Assembly (NCBI GenBank): GCA_024225635.1
Contig: JAAEMK010001291.1
Location: 1-42,700 of the forward strand
From: Desulfobacteraceae bacterium
GTDB lineage: Bacteria > Desulfobacterota > Desulfobacteria > Desulfobacterales > Desulfobacteraceae
DNA length: 42,700 bases
Reading direction: 5' to 3'
Under the pieces are notes generated by a model, which did not search any database, was not told the origin of the DNA, and saw nothing but the letters and a program-made list of their open reading frames with translations. The position numbers and the translations under genes are program-made. This document shows positions 24,221-33,697 of this stretch, in pieces (positions within the stretch are counted from its first letter, which is position 1; each line of letters begins with the position of its first letter).

Positions 24221-25513
24221 TCACAGGGCCCCCTTTTTCCGGCAAATTTCCCGCACCCCATTCATCACCGTGCCAAGGTCCATGCTTTTGATCTCCCTGT
24301 CCGCCATCACAAGTTTCCCGTCAATGACGGACGCTGCAACATCACTGCCCGCTGCGGAATAGACCAGGTGGGAATAGGGATTGTACATGGGCACAAGATG
24401 GCGGCCGGACAGGTCCACCACGATGATGTCGGCCCGCTTGCCCGTCTCAAGGGAGCCTGTGATCCCGTCCAGCCCCAGGACCCTTGCCCCGTTGATGGTC
24501 GCCATTTTTACCGCGGTTTCGGCATTGATCACCTCCGGGTCCATGGCAAAGACCTTGTGGAGCTTTGCCGCGGTATCCATCTCACAGAACAGGTCAAGAT
24601 CGCCGTTGCTTGCCCCGGCGTCCGTGCCAAGCCCCACGATGACACCGCGCCCAAGGAGCCGGGGGATGGGCGCCACCCCTGAGGCGCACGCCATGTCGCT
24701 CTCCGGACAATGGACCACCTTGACATCATAATGCTTATAAAGCGCCATGTCGTTTTCGGTCAAATGGATGGAGTGGCAGGCCACAAGACCGGGGCCAAGG
24801 AGCCCAAGGCTCTCAAGGAACCCGGCCGGGCTCCTGCCATGCATTTTTTCGATCTGTGAAACCTCTTTTTCCGTCTCCGCGACCGGCATTACCAGGGGGA
24901 CCCCATGTTTTCCCGCAAGGGCCGCCGCCCCTTGCAACTGCCCGGAAGACGCTTCGGCCACGGAAGGCAGACCCACCGCCACCGTCACCAGGGCATGGTT
25001 GCCCAATCGGGCCGGAAGAGTGTCACCCCGGTCCCCCCCGGCCGCCAAACCGGTGAAAAGCTCACCCACCACTGCCCTCAGGCCGGTGGTTGATGCGGCC
25101 CTTGCCACCTCCTCCCCGAACCGGTAGCTGTCGCAGAAGCAGGTGGTTCCGGAGAGGATCATCTCGGCACAGGCCAGCAAGCTGCCCATGTATACCGATT
25201 CCCGGGCAAGGCGTTCATCCGTGGGAGAAACATGGCGATTGAGCCACGCCATGGGGGGAAGACCACATGCAAGGCCCCGGAACAGGGTCATGGGGGCATG
25301 GGTGTGGCAGTTGACCAGGCCCGGCATGATGATCCCGCCCCGGGCATCGATCTCCGTTTCCGCCCCCGGCTGGGGCAAGGTGTCCTGGCTGCCCATGGCC
25401 GCGATACATTCCTTGTCCACGCCCACCCATCCCTGATGGAGGATCTCCATCCCTTTGTTCATTGTCAATACAATGCCGTTTTTCACAACAAGATCCATGG
25501 GGTATCCGTCCAT
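24221..25513 (-). CDS. MtaD-like amidohydrolase with an altered metal site
   Basis: The 430-residue protein aligns with methylthioadenosine/S-adenosylhomocysteine deaminases and related aminohydrolases: NCHTHAPMTLFRGLA with H70 and H72, VAETEKEV with E213, CHSIHL with H247, HCPESDMACASGVAPI, and GLGTDAGASNGDLDLF with D298. In the family, the residue three before that Glu is a metal-binding His (HxxET pattern). Here it is Pro 210, read clearly as CCG. The segment that usually reads PHAPYTCS is also replaced (GLPSVAEAS). The enzyme may bind metal differently, use another substrate or be inactive. It stands between the methyltransferase regulator and a sensory operon and may relate to the MTA salvage genes. 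Confidence 0.8.
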   Translation of the reverse strand: MDGYPMDLVVKNGIVLTMNKGMEILHQGWVGVDKECIAAMGSQDTLPQPGAETEIDARGGIIMPGLVNCHTHAPMTLFRGLACGLPPMAWLNRHVSPTDERLARESVYMGSLLACAEMILSGTTCFCDSYRFGEEVARAASTTGLRAVVGELFTGLAAGGDRGDTLPARLGNHALVTVAVGLPSVAEASSGQLQGAAALAGKHGVPLVMPVAETEKEVSQIEKMHGRSPAGFLESLGLLGPGLVACHSIHLTENDMALYKHYDVKVVHCPESDMACASGVAPIPRLLGRGVIVGLGTDAGASNGDLDLFCEMDTAAKLHKVFAMDPEVINAETAVKMATINGARVLGLDGITGSLETGKRADIIVVDLSGRHLVPMYNPYSHLVYSAAGSDVAASVIDGKLVMADREIKSMDLGTVMNGVREICRKKGAL

Positions 25514-25621
25514 TGCGCCATTGATTTTTACAGGGGGATCAATCCTCTTTTTCTATAGCGGCTAACCCGGTATTATTCAAGCAAAGAACATGCTTCTTAT
25601 CAATTTTCCCAATTCTCCCGC

Positions 25622-25650
25622 TTGACAAACCGGGACGTCCCCTCTATCTC
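25622..25650 (+). promoter_or_regulatory. Possible promoter of the sensory operon
   Basis: A perfect TTGACA (25622-25627) is followed after 17 nt by a weak TATCTC. It lies 41 bp before the first gene of the operon, whose ATG has AAGGAGA upstream. Confidence 0.4.
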
Positions 25651-25690
25651 TTAATATAGATCATCCCCCTAAAAAATTAAGGAGATACCC

Positions 25691-27133
25691 ATGGCAGAGA
25701 CCACCATGCCCAGGTTGACGGATGCCCTTGGCGCCATTGAAGACGGCATCTACATCATCAATGACGATTTTGTCATCACGTACATGAACAAGGCAATGGT
25801 TTCCCTCTTTGGCGAGGGGATGGAGAAGAAATGTTACTCCGTCATCAACAATGAAAGGGGGGTCTGCCCATGGTGCCGGGCCGGCCAGGTCTTTGACCGG
25901 CAAAAGACCCTCCATGGGGAGATGTTTCTTCCCAGGTTGCACAAATTCTTCCATGTCATTTCCATCCCCGTGACCAGCAGGAACGGCAGCAGATCCCAGT
26001 TGATGATCTATCGTGACATCACCCGCGCCAAGGCCCAGGAGGCGCGGCTGAGATCCTCTGAGGAGAATTACCGGCGGCTGTTCAACAATGTGGGCTGCGG
26101 AGTGTTCACCAGCAGCAAGCAGGGGCGGTTCCTGGACGTCAACCCCGCCCTTCTCGCCATGCTGGGGTACGAGGACAAAGAGGAGTTCCTGGGGCTCGAC
26201 CTTGCCACCCAGGTTTACCGTGACCCAAGTGACAGGAAGGCCTACCAGGATATCGTCGAGAAAAAGGGAAAGGTGGTGGACTATGAGGTGAAGTGGAAAA
26301 AGCGGGACGGGTCCATTATCCAGGTGCTCATGACCACCCATGTGCGCTACGATGACACGGGGAATGTCCTGGGATACGAGGGCATCATCGTGGATCTCGA
26401 TGAACGCCTCAGGATGGAGCGCAAGCTGAACGAAACCCGCCAGCATCTTCTGCAGTCGGAAAAGCTTGCGGCCATGGGACGCCTCACCTCCCAGATCGCC
26501 CATGAACTCAACAACCCCCTGTTCGGCATCATGAACACCCTGGAGTTGATGAAAACCGAAATTACTCCCGAAAGCAAGCGGCGAAGGCTCCTTGACATGT
26601 CCCTGTCCGAAACCGAACGCCTTGCCGACATGCTGAAAAAGATGCTCACCTTTTCGACCCCGGACCAGGTGGAGCGGGTCAACATCAACGTCAACACCAT
26701 CCTTGAGGAAATTTTGCTGCTCTATGAAAAAAGGTTCCGGGAGAACAGCATCAAGATCGCCACCCTGTTCATGGAAGCCCCGGGCCATGTCTGCGCCTCC
26801 AAGGATCAACTGCGCCAGGTCTTTTTAAACATGTTTTCCAATGCTCTGGACGCCATGCCCAATGGAGGGAGGTTGACCCTTGCCACCACCCAGGACGGCC
26901 GGGGGATAAAAATCGACATCTCCGACACAGGGGTCGGCATTGAAGAAGCGCACCTTGAAAAGATCTTTGACTCCTTCTTTACCACCAAGCGGGAGAGCGT
27001 CAAGGGCGTGGGGCTGGGGCTTTCGGTCTGTTACGGGTTCATCAAGGACCACGGGGGAGATATCACGGTGAAAAGCATTCCGGGCAAGGGCACCACCTTT
27101 ACCATCTCCCTGCCCCTTGCCGGGCAGCCGTGA
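25691..27133 (+). CDS. Cytoplasmic PAS-PAS sensor histidine kinase
   Basis: The 480-residue protein has no membrane segment. PAS 1 (about 12-110) carries C48 and a CPWC motif (59-62), a pattern seen in PAS domains of anaerobic deltaproteobacteria that may hold a metal or act as a redox switch. PAS 2 spans about 125-240. The HisKA domain has the phospho-accepting H271 in QIAHELNNPL, and the ATPase domain has N and G boxes (NMFSNALDAM, DTGVGI, GVGLGLSV). It is first in an operon with a receiver, a periplasmic binding protein, a hybrid kinase and an HD-GYP regulator. Confidence 0.9.
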   Translation: MAETTMPRLTDALGAIEDGIYIINDDFVITYMNKAMVSLFGEGMEKKCYSVINNERGVCPWCRAGQVFDRQKTLHGEMFLPRLHKFFHVISIPVTSRNGSRSQLMIYRDITRAKAQEARLRSSEENYRRLFNNVGCGVFTSSKQGRFLDVNPALLAMLGYEDKEEFLGLDLATQVYRDPSDRKAYQDIVEKKGKVVDYEVKWKKRDGSIIQVLMTTHVRYDDTGNVLGYEGIIVDLDERLRMERKLNETRQHLLQSEKLAAMGRLTSQIAHELNNPLFGIMNTLELMKTEITPESKRRRLLDMSLSETERLADMLKKMLTFSTPDQVERVNINVNTILEEILLLYEKRFRENSIKIATLFMEAPGHVCASKDQLRQVFLNMFSNALDAMPNGGRLTLATTQDGRGIKIDISDTGVGIEEAHLEKIFDSFFTTKRESVKGVGLGLSVCYGFIKDHGGDITVKSIPGKGTTFTISLPLAGQP

Positions 27134-27264
27134 GCCTGGAATGGGGCGGAAACAGGAGAATCCCGGTAAAACGATTTTTTCCATGAATTTACATGCGGTT
27201 TCAGGTATATACACTATGGAAGCGGAAAAAAAACGGTTAACCCGACAGCTAAAAGGAAGGGAAA

Positions 27265-27654
27265 ATGAAGATTCTTGTTGTTGATGATGAGCTTGTCAGC
27301 AGAAAGAAGATGGAAACCATCCTGGACAAATTGGGGCGATGCACCGGGGTTGCAACCGGTGCCCAGGCCCTGGCCGTATTCTCCGGGGCCATTGAAAAAG
27401 GGAGGGGGTTCGGACTCGTCACCCTGGATATCTCCCTGCCCGACATGAGAGGCACCGAGGTGTTATCACGGCTACGGGAGATTGAAGAGGAGAACAACGT
27501 CCGGGAAGATGGAAAGGTCAAGATCCTGATGGTCACCTCCCATGCTGAGCAGGAAACGGTCCTGCTCAGCATTGTAGGGGGGTGTGACGACTATATCATC
27601 AAGCCGTTTTCCAAGGAGACCATGGATGAAAAGATAAGGAAGATAGGATTATGA
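27265..27654 (+). CDS. Stand-alone response regulator receiver protein
   Basis: The 129-residue protein is a single receiver domain with the acidic pair D7/D8, phospho-acceptor D55 (TLDISLPD), a Thr/Ser switch (VTS) and K113 (IIKPF). There is no output domain. Its N-terminus (MKILVVDDELVSRKKME) is nearly the same as that of the HD-GYP regulator at 31763, suggesting duplication inside the operon. The stop overlaps the next start by 4 nt. It may shuttle phosphate between the two kinases or act on another protein. Confidence 0.92.
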   Translation: MKILVVDDELVSRKKMETILDKLGRCTGVATGAQALAVFSGAIEKGRGFGLVTLDISLPDMRGTEVLSRLREIEEENNVREDGKVKILMVTSHAEQETVLLSIVGGCDDYIIKPFSKETMDEKIRKIGL

Positions 27655-28727
27655 ATCGTCCGGTTTGGGCACCTTTTTTCTTTGCGGTTCTAACAGTGGT
27701 ATTCCTTGTTCCGGCGCCTTTCCGGACCGCTTTTTCCCAACCGGGTGAAATGCATCGCATTTTTATCCTTCACAGCTATGAGAAGAACCATGTCTGCGGC
27801 CAGCCCCAGCACAACGGCGTGATTGCGGCCCTCACAACCGCAGGTTTTGAGGAGAACGCCGATTTTAAGGTCCGGGCCTATTACATGGACACCAAACGGA
27901 CAAACAACACCCCCGCCCTCATTCAGCGCCAGGCCCGAAAGGCACTGGCCGCCATCCACCGATTCAAGCCCCATATTCTTGTTCCCCTGGATGACAACGC
28001 CTTCAGGACCGTGGCCCTGGAGCTTACGGATTCCCCCATGGCCATTGTTTTCTGCGGCCTGAACGGCCAGCCCGAAGCGTACAACAGGATCAAGCCGTTC
28101 ATGGAGACACGACGGCAGCCGGGGCACAACATCACCGGCGTCTATGAAAAGCTCTACATCGCCGATGCCATCCGGGTCCACGCAAGGCTGCTGCCCGGCC
28201 TTGAAAAGGTGAGGATCTTTGTGGACACCTCCCCCACGGGGGACGCCATCCACAAGCAGATCCTCCTTGAGATGGAGAACGCATCCATCCCCTGCGACTG
28301 GGAAATCACCACCATAACGGATTGGGAGCAATATCAGCAGGCGATTCTCCAGGCAAACCGGGACCCTGCCACCGGCGCCATCTATCCTGCGGTGCTGCTG
28401 CTCAAGGATCCTGCCACCGGCGCCACCTATACCGCGCCTGAAATTTTTGCCTGGACCGTCAGGCATTCGAAAAAGCCCGAGATTCCCCTCAACTACTCCT
28501 TTGCCCACATGGGGCTCTTTGGCGGGGCGGCCGTGGATTTCCATGCCATGGGCGTCCAGGTGGGCCAGATGGTGGCACGCATCCTCAATGGCGCCCCCCC
28601 GGGCACCCTTCCCATCCAGGATGCCAGAAAATATGCCCTGGTGTTCAACCTTAAACGGGCAAGCCAACTGGGGATCACCATCCCTTCGGATATCCTCATG
28701 GCCGCGGACGAAGTGATCACTGAGTAG
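27651..28727 (+). CDS. Periplasmic ABC-type substrate-binding protein (sensor partner)
   Basis: The 358-residue protein begins with a signal peptide (about 1-29, ending near AFSQ) and continues with RIFILHSYEKNHVCGQPQHNG. It has the two-lobed layout of the ABC_sub_bind (TrpX-like) family, including VFCGLNGQPEAYN, NITGVYEKLYIADAIR and a C-terminal ARKYALVFNLKRASQLGITIP segment. No ABC permease or ATPase is encoded beside it. It is embedded between a receiver and a hybrid kinase with a periplasmic domain, so a ligand-presenting role is likely. It contains a short tandem repeat (DPATGAIY and DPATGATY). Confidence 0.85.
   Translation: MNRPVWAPFFFAVLTVVFLVPAPFRTAFSQPGEMHRIFILHSYEKNHVCGQPQHNGVIAALTTAGFEENADFKVRAYYMDTKRTNNTPALIQRQARKALAAIHRFKPHILVPLDDNAFRTVALELTDSPMAIVFCGLNGQPEAYNRIKPFMETRRQPGHNITGVYEKLYIADAIRVHARLLPGLEKVRIFVDTSPTGDAIHKQILLEMENASIPCDWEITTITDWEQYQQAILQANRDPATGAIYPAVLLLKDPATGATYTAPEIFAWTVRHSKKPEIPLNYSFAHMGLFGGAAVDFHAMGVQVGQMVARILNGAPPGTLPIQDARKYALVFNLKRASQLGITIPSDILMAADEVITE
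28362..28430 (+). repeat. Short in-frame direct repeat in the binding protein gene
   Basis: Two 24-bp copies (28362-28385 and 28407-28430) differ at two bases and start 45 bp, or 15 codons, apart. They encode DPATGAIY and DPATGATY. It looks like a small in-frame duplication. Confidence 0.7.
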
Positions 28728-28728
28728 C

Positions 28729-31725
28729 ATGGCGAAAAACAACCCTTCCATGACCCGGCAAAAGAAATTCTCCAATTTTCTGGTCGCTATACTTGTGGCA
28801 TTGATTTTCCTCTCCCTCTCCCTGGTTGTGGGGGTGCTGTACAGCATCCTGAGCAGCAGCATGACCCGGGAATTTTTCCACGAACTCAAGCTCCGGCAAT
28901 CCGAGGCGGCCATGGCTGTCCAGGACAGGGTGGAATCGATCAACTCCCAGCTTGCGTTTCTGGGACAGGACAATGCCGTCCGGATCGTTGTAATGCTTAG
29001 GGTCCACGGCCAGCTCCTCGAGATGATGGAGCGCCAGTATCCCCCGTCCCGGGGAGTTGTCTTCACCATCCTGGACCCAACGGAAAAAAAGTTCATTCCC
29101 GGGCTTCCGCCCCCCCTGGCCGACTGGATGGCCCAACTGGAAAACAAGGGGGCAGGCGCCCCTTCCCTGCCCTATGGCTTCCATCGTTTGAACAACCGGA
29201 TCATCGCCGCTTTCTCCGTTCCCATCATGCGAAAAGAGAAACGGATCGCCAGCGGCTATGCCCTGTATGAAATAGGAAGAGACAGGGAGTTCTGGCAGCG
29301 GTTCGACACCCAGTACGGGGCCCGGCTCCTGGTGCGCACCCCGGAAGGGCTTGTGGATCTGAAGACCGGACAACGGGCTGCAATGGAAGGGGATGCCGAC
29401 ACCCACCTTTTTCACATGAAAAATCTGCCGGGCTTTCTCTTTGCCGCCTCCTCGGCAAGCCTCAAGGCGGACAAGCTCTCCCTGATCATCCTGCTGCTGA
29501 TCCTGTGCAGCGCCATATTCGCCCTGACCCTGGCGGTCGGTTTCGCCATTGCAAGAAAGGTGAGCAATCCCCTGGAGCTGATGGCCGAGCAGGCCCAGAT
29601 CATCGCCGGCAACCCCTCCAGACGCTATCTTGATGAAGATGCCATCCACCATGTGGAGTTCAGCAAGCTCGCCCAGGCCTTTAACCAGGTGCTCAAGAGC
29701 CTGTTCCACTCCCAGGACACCCTTGCCCGGCACAGGGACACCCTTGAAGAGCAGGTCAGGGAACAGACCCTTGAGCTGAGGCGCTCCCAGGCCATGCTCC
29801 AGACCATGCTGGACAGCCTTCCCTACGGGGTGATGATCATTGGAAAGGACCGGCGGATTCGCCATGCCAACCAGGCGGCCCTGGCCATGATGGAACTTAA
29901 AACCATGGACCAGATCCTGGGTGAGGTGTGTCACCGGACCATCTGCCCCGCCCGGGAGGGGGCCTGCCCCATCCTGGACCTCGGCCAGACCATTGACGCC
30001 AGCGAACAGATCCTGCTGACCCGGGACAGGGACGAGATCCCCATCCTCAAGACCGTGCTGCCCATCGTGCTCAATGGGGAGGAGGTGCTGCTGGAAGCCT
30101 TTGTGGATATCACCGAACGGCAGAAGGCCGATGCCGAGATCCGCCGGGCCAACCGGGCCCTGGAAAAGGCCCGGCAGGACGCCGAGGGAGCAAGCCTTGC
30201 CAAGAGTCAGTTCCTGGCCAACATGAGCCACGAAATCCGGACGCCCCTGAACGGCATCCTGGGCATGGCGGAACTTGCCCTTGATACGGGGCTCAACAGG
30301 GAACAGCAGGCCATTGTCGAGACCATCAACGAAGAGGCCAATTCCCTGCTCGAGGTGATCAACTTTGTCCTGGACTTTTCAAAAATCGAGGCCGGGAAAA
30401 TCGAGCTGGAACGAATCCCTTTTGATGTGGGCAAGACCGTCAACTCGGTGGCCAGGCGGTTTGCCCTCCAGGCCGAACAAAAGGGCGTGGCCCTCACCGT
30501 CACCCTCCCCGGCACCCTGCCCCCAAGGCTTATGGGCGACCCTGCCCGGCTACGGCAGATATTGACCAATCTTGTGGGCAATGCCTTGAAATTTACCCAC
30601 CAGGGGGAGATAGGTCTCAGGGCCGAGGGGGAAGCCGGGCCAGGCCGGAAATACAGGATGGCTTTTTCGGTCACGGATACCGGCATCGGGATCTCCCGGG
30701 ACAAGCTTGCCACCATCTTTGACAGCTTTACCCAGGCGGACGGGTCAACCACCCGCAAATATGGCGGCACCGGCCTTGGCACCACCATCTCCAAGCAGCT
30801 GGCGCAACTCATGGGGGGCGCCATGGATGTGGAGAGCGAACCGGGCAAGGGCTCGATATTCCGGTTCACCGTGGCCTTCGACCGCCCGGACGCCCTGGAT
30901 AAGGAAGGGGCTGACCTGCCGGAAGAGGCAACCCGTATGGAGCATGATCCCCCGGGACTTTCGGTCCGGCCTGGAGAGAAACATAAGAAGGGGCACCTGC
31001 TTCTGGTGGAGGACTATCCGGTCAACCAGAAGGTGGCCATGGCCCACCTGACCCGTGCCGGCTACCGTGTGGATATTGCCGAAAACGGCCTGGAGGCGGT
31101 TGAAGCCTTTGGCCGGCACAGCTACGACCTGGTGCTCATGGATCTACAGATGCCGAAGATGGACGGCTACGAAGCCACCCGGGCGATCCGGGAGATTGAG
31201 AAAAACCGGGCCGCCCCGGACCGGCCCCCCGTGCCCATCATCGCCATGACAGCCCATGCCGTCAAAGGCTACCGGGAAAAATGCCTTGGCACGGGCATGA
31301 ACGACTACATCACCAAACCCCTGGGCCGTGAAGCGCTCCTCGCCATGGTGGACCGCTGGGGGGCCGGCCATGCGGCCCCCGGGGTCCCGGCCAGGCCGGA
31401 GGAAGCGCCGCCCATGGCGCTTGAGCGGGCCATTGAGGAGTTCAACGGAAACAGGGAGCTTGTCCTGGAAATCCTTACCGAGTTTCTGGCCATTGCAAAG
31501 GATCAGGTCTCGGCCATGAGAAAGGCCCTGGCAGATAAGGATAAGGATGTGATAGAAAGAGAGGCCCACGCCATCAAGGGGGGAGCGGCCAACCTCACGG
31601 CGGACAGGCTTGCAGGCCTTGCCCATGAGCTTGAAAACGATCCGGGCACGGAGGCTTTGGCAAGGCTTGAAAATGAGATGGAACGACTGGCGGACCATGC
31701 CAGGGACCTGGGATGCCCCTGCTGA
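28729..31725 (+). CDS. Membrane hybrid sensor histidine kinase with receiver and HPt domains
   Basis: The 998-residue protein has a transmembrane helix at about 17-40, a periplasmic sensor of about 210 residues, a second helix at about 250-275, a HAMP domain and coiled coil (about 276-355), and a PAS domain (about 360-465) with a Cys-rich CPAREGACP segment. The HisKA domain has H501 (NMSHEIRTPLNG). The ATPase domain has NLVGNALKFT, DTGIGI and GGTGLGTTIS, where most homologues have GGTGLGLxI. A receiver with D805 (LVLMDLQMPKMDG) and an HPt domain with H947 (AHAIKGGAANL) complete a full phosphorelay. The gene starts 1 nt after the binding protein stop. It probably senses the liganded binding protein and feeds the HD-GYP regulator downstream. 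Confidence 0.93.
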   Translation: MAKNNPSMTRQKKFSNFLVAILVALIFLSLSLVVGVLYSILSSSMTREFFHELKLRQSEAAMAVQDRVESINSQLAFLGQDNAVRIVVMLRVHGQLLEMMERQYPPSRGVVFTILDPTEKKFIPGLPPPLADWMAQLENKGAGAPSLPYGFHRLNNRIIAAFSVPIMRKEKRIASGYALYEIGRDREFWQRFDTQYGARLLVRTPEGLVDLKTGQRAAMEGDADTHLFHMKNLPGFLFAASSASLKADKLSLIILLLILCSAIFALTLAVGFAIARKVSNPLELMAEQAQIIAGNPSRRYLDEDAIHHVEFSKLAQAFNQVLKSLFHSQDTLARHRDTLEEQVREQTLELRRSQAMLQTMLDSLPYGVMIIGKDRRIRHANQAALAMMELKTMDQILGEVCHRTICPAREGACPILDLGQTIDASEQILLTRDRDEIPILKTVLPIVLNGEEVLLEAFVDITERQKADAEIRRANRALEKARQDAEGASLAKSQFLANMSHEIRTPLNGILGMAELALDTGLNREQQAIVETINEEANSLLEVINFVLDFSKIEAGKIELERIPFDVGKTVNSVARRFALQAEQKGVALTVTLPGTLPPRLMGDPARLRQILTNLVGNALKFTHQGEIGLRAEGEAGPGRKYRMAFSVTDTGIGISRDKLATIFDSFTQADGSTTRKYGGTGLGTTISKQLAQLMGGAMDVESEPGKGSIFRFTVAFDRPDALDKEGADLPEEATRMEHDPPGLSVRPGEKHKKGHLLLVEDYPVNQKVAMAHLTRAGYRVDIAENGLEAVEAFGRHSYDLVLMDLQMPKMDGYEATRAIREIEKNRAAPDRPPVPIIAMTAHAVKGYREKCLGTGMNDYITKPLGREALLAMVDRWGAGHAAPGVPARPEEAPPMALERAIEEFNGNRELVLEILTEFLAIAKDQVSAMRKALADKDKDVIEREAHAIKGGAANLTADRLAGLAHELENDPGTEALARLENEMERLADHARDLGCPC

Positions 31726-31762
31726 GTCGGGTAAAATGAGAAAGGGATAAAAGGCGGTACAA

Positions 31763-32761
31763 ATGAAGGTATTGATCGTTGATGATGAACTGGTGAGCCG
31801 GAAAAAAATGGAGGTCCTGGTTCAAAGCCTCGGCTATGAACTGCTTGTGGGATCGAACGGTCTGGAGGCCTGGGAGATGTGGAAGGCCGAACGGCCCCGG
31901 CTGGTCATCACCGATTGGCTCATGCCGGGACTTGACGGCCCGGGGCTCTGCACCAGGATCCGCAAGGCCGAGGGCAGCCGCTACACCTACCTGATCATGG
32001 TCTCTGCCAAGACCGGCACCAAGGACTGTGTGAAAAGCATGAAGGCCGGGGCGGACGATTTCATCACCAAGCCCTTTATCAAGGAGGAGCTTGCGGTACG
32101 CATCCAGGCGGGCCAGCGCATCATCGGGTTTGAAACCCGGGACCTGGTGATCTTCTCCATGGCCAAGCTTGCGGAGTCAAGGGACCCTGAAACCGGCAAC
32201 CACCTGGAACGGATACGCTTCTATTCCAGGACCCTTGCCAACGCCATGGCAGGCCTTGACGATCCCCACGGGGAGATCACCCCGGTGTTTATAGAGAACA
32301 TCTTTCTGACAAGCCCCCTCCACGACATCGGCAAGATCGGCATCCCGGACTATGTACTGCTCAAGCCGGGACGGTTTGACGACGAAGAGTTCGAAATCAT
32401 GAAGAGCCACGCCACCATCGGTTTCGAAACCCTGAACGAGGCCCTGAAACGCTATCCAAGGGCCGACTATCTCCGGATGAGTGCGGACATCGCCCTGTGC
32501 CACCATGAGAAATTTGACGGCACCGGCTATCCCCAGGGGCTTTCCGGTGAAAAGATTCCCCTGTCGGCAAGGATCGTGGCCCTGGCCGATGTTTACGACG
32601 CCCTGATCAGCAAGCGGGTCTACAAGCAGGGCATGGCCCATGACATGGCCCGGGACATCATCCTCAAGGGAAACGGCAGGCATTTCGATCCCAGGGTGGT
32701 TGAGGGCTTCCTTGCCTGTGAAGAGGAGTTCATCCAGATTTTCAACCGGTATAAGAGTTGA
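31763..32761 (+). CDS. Response regulator with HD-GYP domain (cyclic di-GMP phosphodiesterase type)
   Basis: The 332-residue protein has a receiver domain (D51 in VITDWLMPG, K103 in ITKPF) and an HD-GYP output domain with H187-D188 in SPLHDIGKIGIPD, the HHEKFDGTGYPQGL motif and a further conserved DVYDAL segment. Such enzymes hydrolyse cyclic di-GMP. It is the last gene of the sensory operon and the only one with an output domain, so it probably converts the phosphorelay signal into a change of c-di-GMP. It is convergent with the EamA transporter gene, with a 3-bp gap and no visible terminator. Confidence 0.94.
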   Translation: MKVLIVDDELVSRKKMEVLVQSLGYELLVGSNGLEAWEMWKAERPRLVITDWLMPGLDGPGLCTRIRKAEGSRYTYLIMVSAKTGTKDCVKSMKAGADDFITKPFIKEELAVRIQAGQRIIGFETRDLVIFSMAKLAESRDPETGNHLERIRFYSRTLANAMAGLDDPHGEITPVFIENIFLTSPLHDIGKIGIPDYVLLKPGRFDDEEFEIMKSHATIGFETLNEALKRYPRADYLRMSADIALCHHEKFDGTGYPQGLSGEKIPLSARIVALADVYDALISKRVYKQGMAHDMARDIILKGNGRHFDPRVVEGFLACEEEFIQIFNRYKS

Positions 32762-32764
32762 CCC

Positions 32765-33697
32765 CTAACGGCCGGATCGTTCCCACCCGGGATGGGGCGC
32801 GCCCCGTTTGGCCCACCACCGTTTGATCATCTCGGAGGCGTTGGTGGAATAGACCCCTGATATCACGAGGCCCCCTCCGATAAAGAGTGAGGGCGTGACG
32901 GCCTCGCCCAGGATGAGCCAGGCAAAGAGGATGGCGGAGATGGGCACGAAATTGATAAAAACGCTCGCCTTCATGGGACCGATCCTGCTGATCCCCTCGT
33001 AGTACCAGAAGAAACCGAGCACGGTGCCGAAGAACCCCAGGTAAAAAAGGCTGCACCAGTCCGCCATGGACCAGGCCCCCATGGTTGCAAGATCTCCCTT
33101 GACCAGAGCGGCAACCCCCAGCAGCAGTGCGCCGATCACGGAAGAGTAACAGACCGAAGCCACCGGGGACATATTCCCCATGACCGATTTCCCAATGAGG
33201 GAATAGGCCACCCAGCTCAGAACGCAGCCGCAGATCAACATCTCCCCATGCCCGATATCGTAGCTGACAAGGTCCAGCACATGGCCGTTGGAGATCACCA
33301 CCAGGGCGCCGGTGACGGACATGAAAATCCCAAGCCCCTTGATGGGGGTGAGCCTCTCCTTGAAGATAACGGCGGACAGCAGGCTGATGATGATGGGGTT
33401 GGTTGCGATGATCAGGGAAGCCCTGCCCGCATTGATGTAATGAAGGCCGGTGAAAAAAAGGATATTGTAGGCAAACACCCCGGTACAGCCCAATAGAAAC
33501 AGGGGAAGGATCTGCTCCCGACCCACACGTGGGAGCCTCCCCTCAAGGCGTCTTGTGAGACCCAGGAGAAAGACGGAAGCGATGGTAAAGCGAACAAAGG
33601 CGGCATCCAGGGGGTTGACATGGGCGGCAAGGGATTTTCCCGCAATAAAGGTGCCTCCCCAGAAAATGGCGGTCAAGAGCAGTTTTACGTAGATCAA
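32765..33697 (-). CDS. EamA/DMT-family transporter
   Basis: This membrane protein of about 310 residues has ten predicted transmembrane helices arranged as two EamA repeats, the second starting around GEMLICGCVLSWVAYSLIGK. The drug/metabolite transporter superfamily exports small metabolites such as amino acids; the substrate cannot be told. I prefer a TTG start at 33697, because AAAGGAGAGG lies just before it and the first helix (IYVKLLLTAIFWGGT) follows. The frame also opens at a TTG at 33730. The C-terminus is basic and cytoplasmic. Confidence 0.88.
   Translation of the reverse strand: MIYVKLLLTAIFWGGTFIAGKSLAAHVNPLDAAFVRFTIASVFLLGLTRRLEGRLPRVGREQILPLFLLGCTGVFAYNILFFTGLHYINAGRASLIIATNPIIISLLSAVIFKERLTPIKGLGIFMSVTGALVVISNGHVLDLVSYDIGHGEMLICGCVLSWVAYSLIGKSVMGNMSPVASVCYSSVIGALLLGVAALVKGDLATMGAWSMADWCSLFYLGFFGTVLGFFWYYEGISRIGPMKASVFINFVPISAILFAWLILGEAVTPSLFIGGGLVISGVYSTNASEMIKRWWAKRGAPHPGWERSGR

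Noticed and set aside
28717-30231. 504-codon open frame on the strand opposite the hybrid kinase
   Set aside because: It mirrors a clear multi-domain kinase gene; long antisense frames are expected in GC-rich coding DNA and the product has no recognisable domain.
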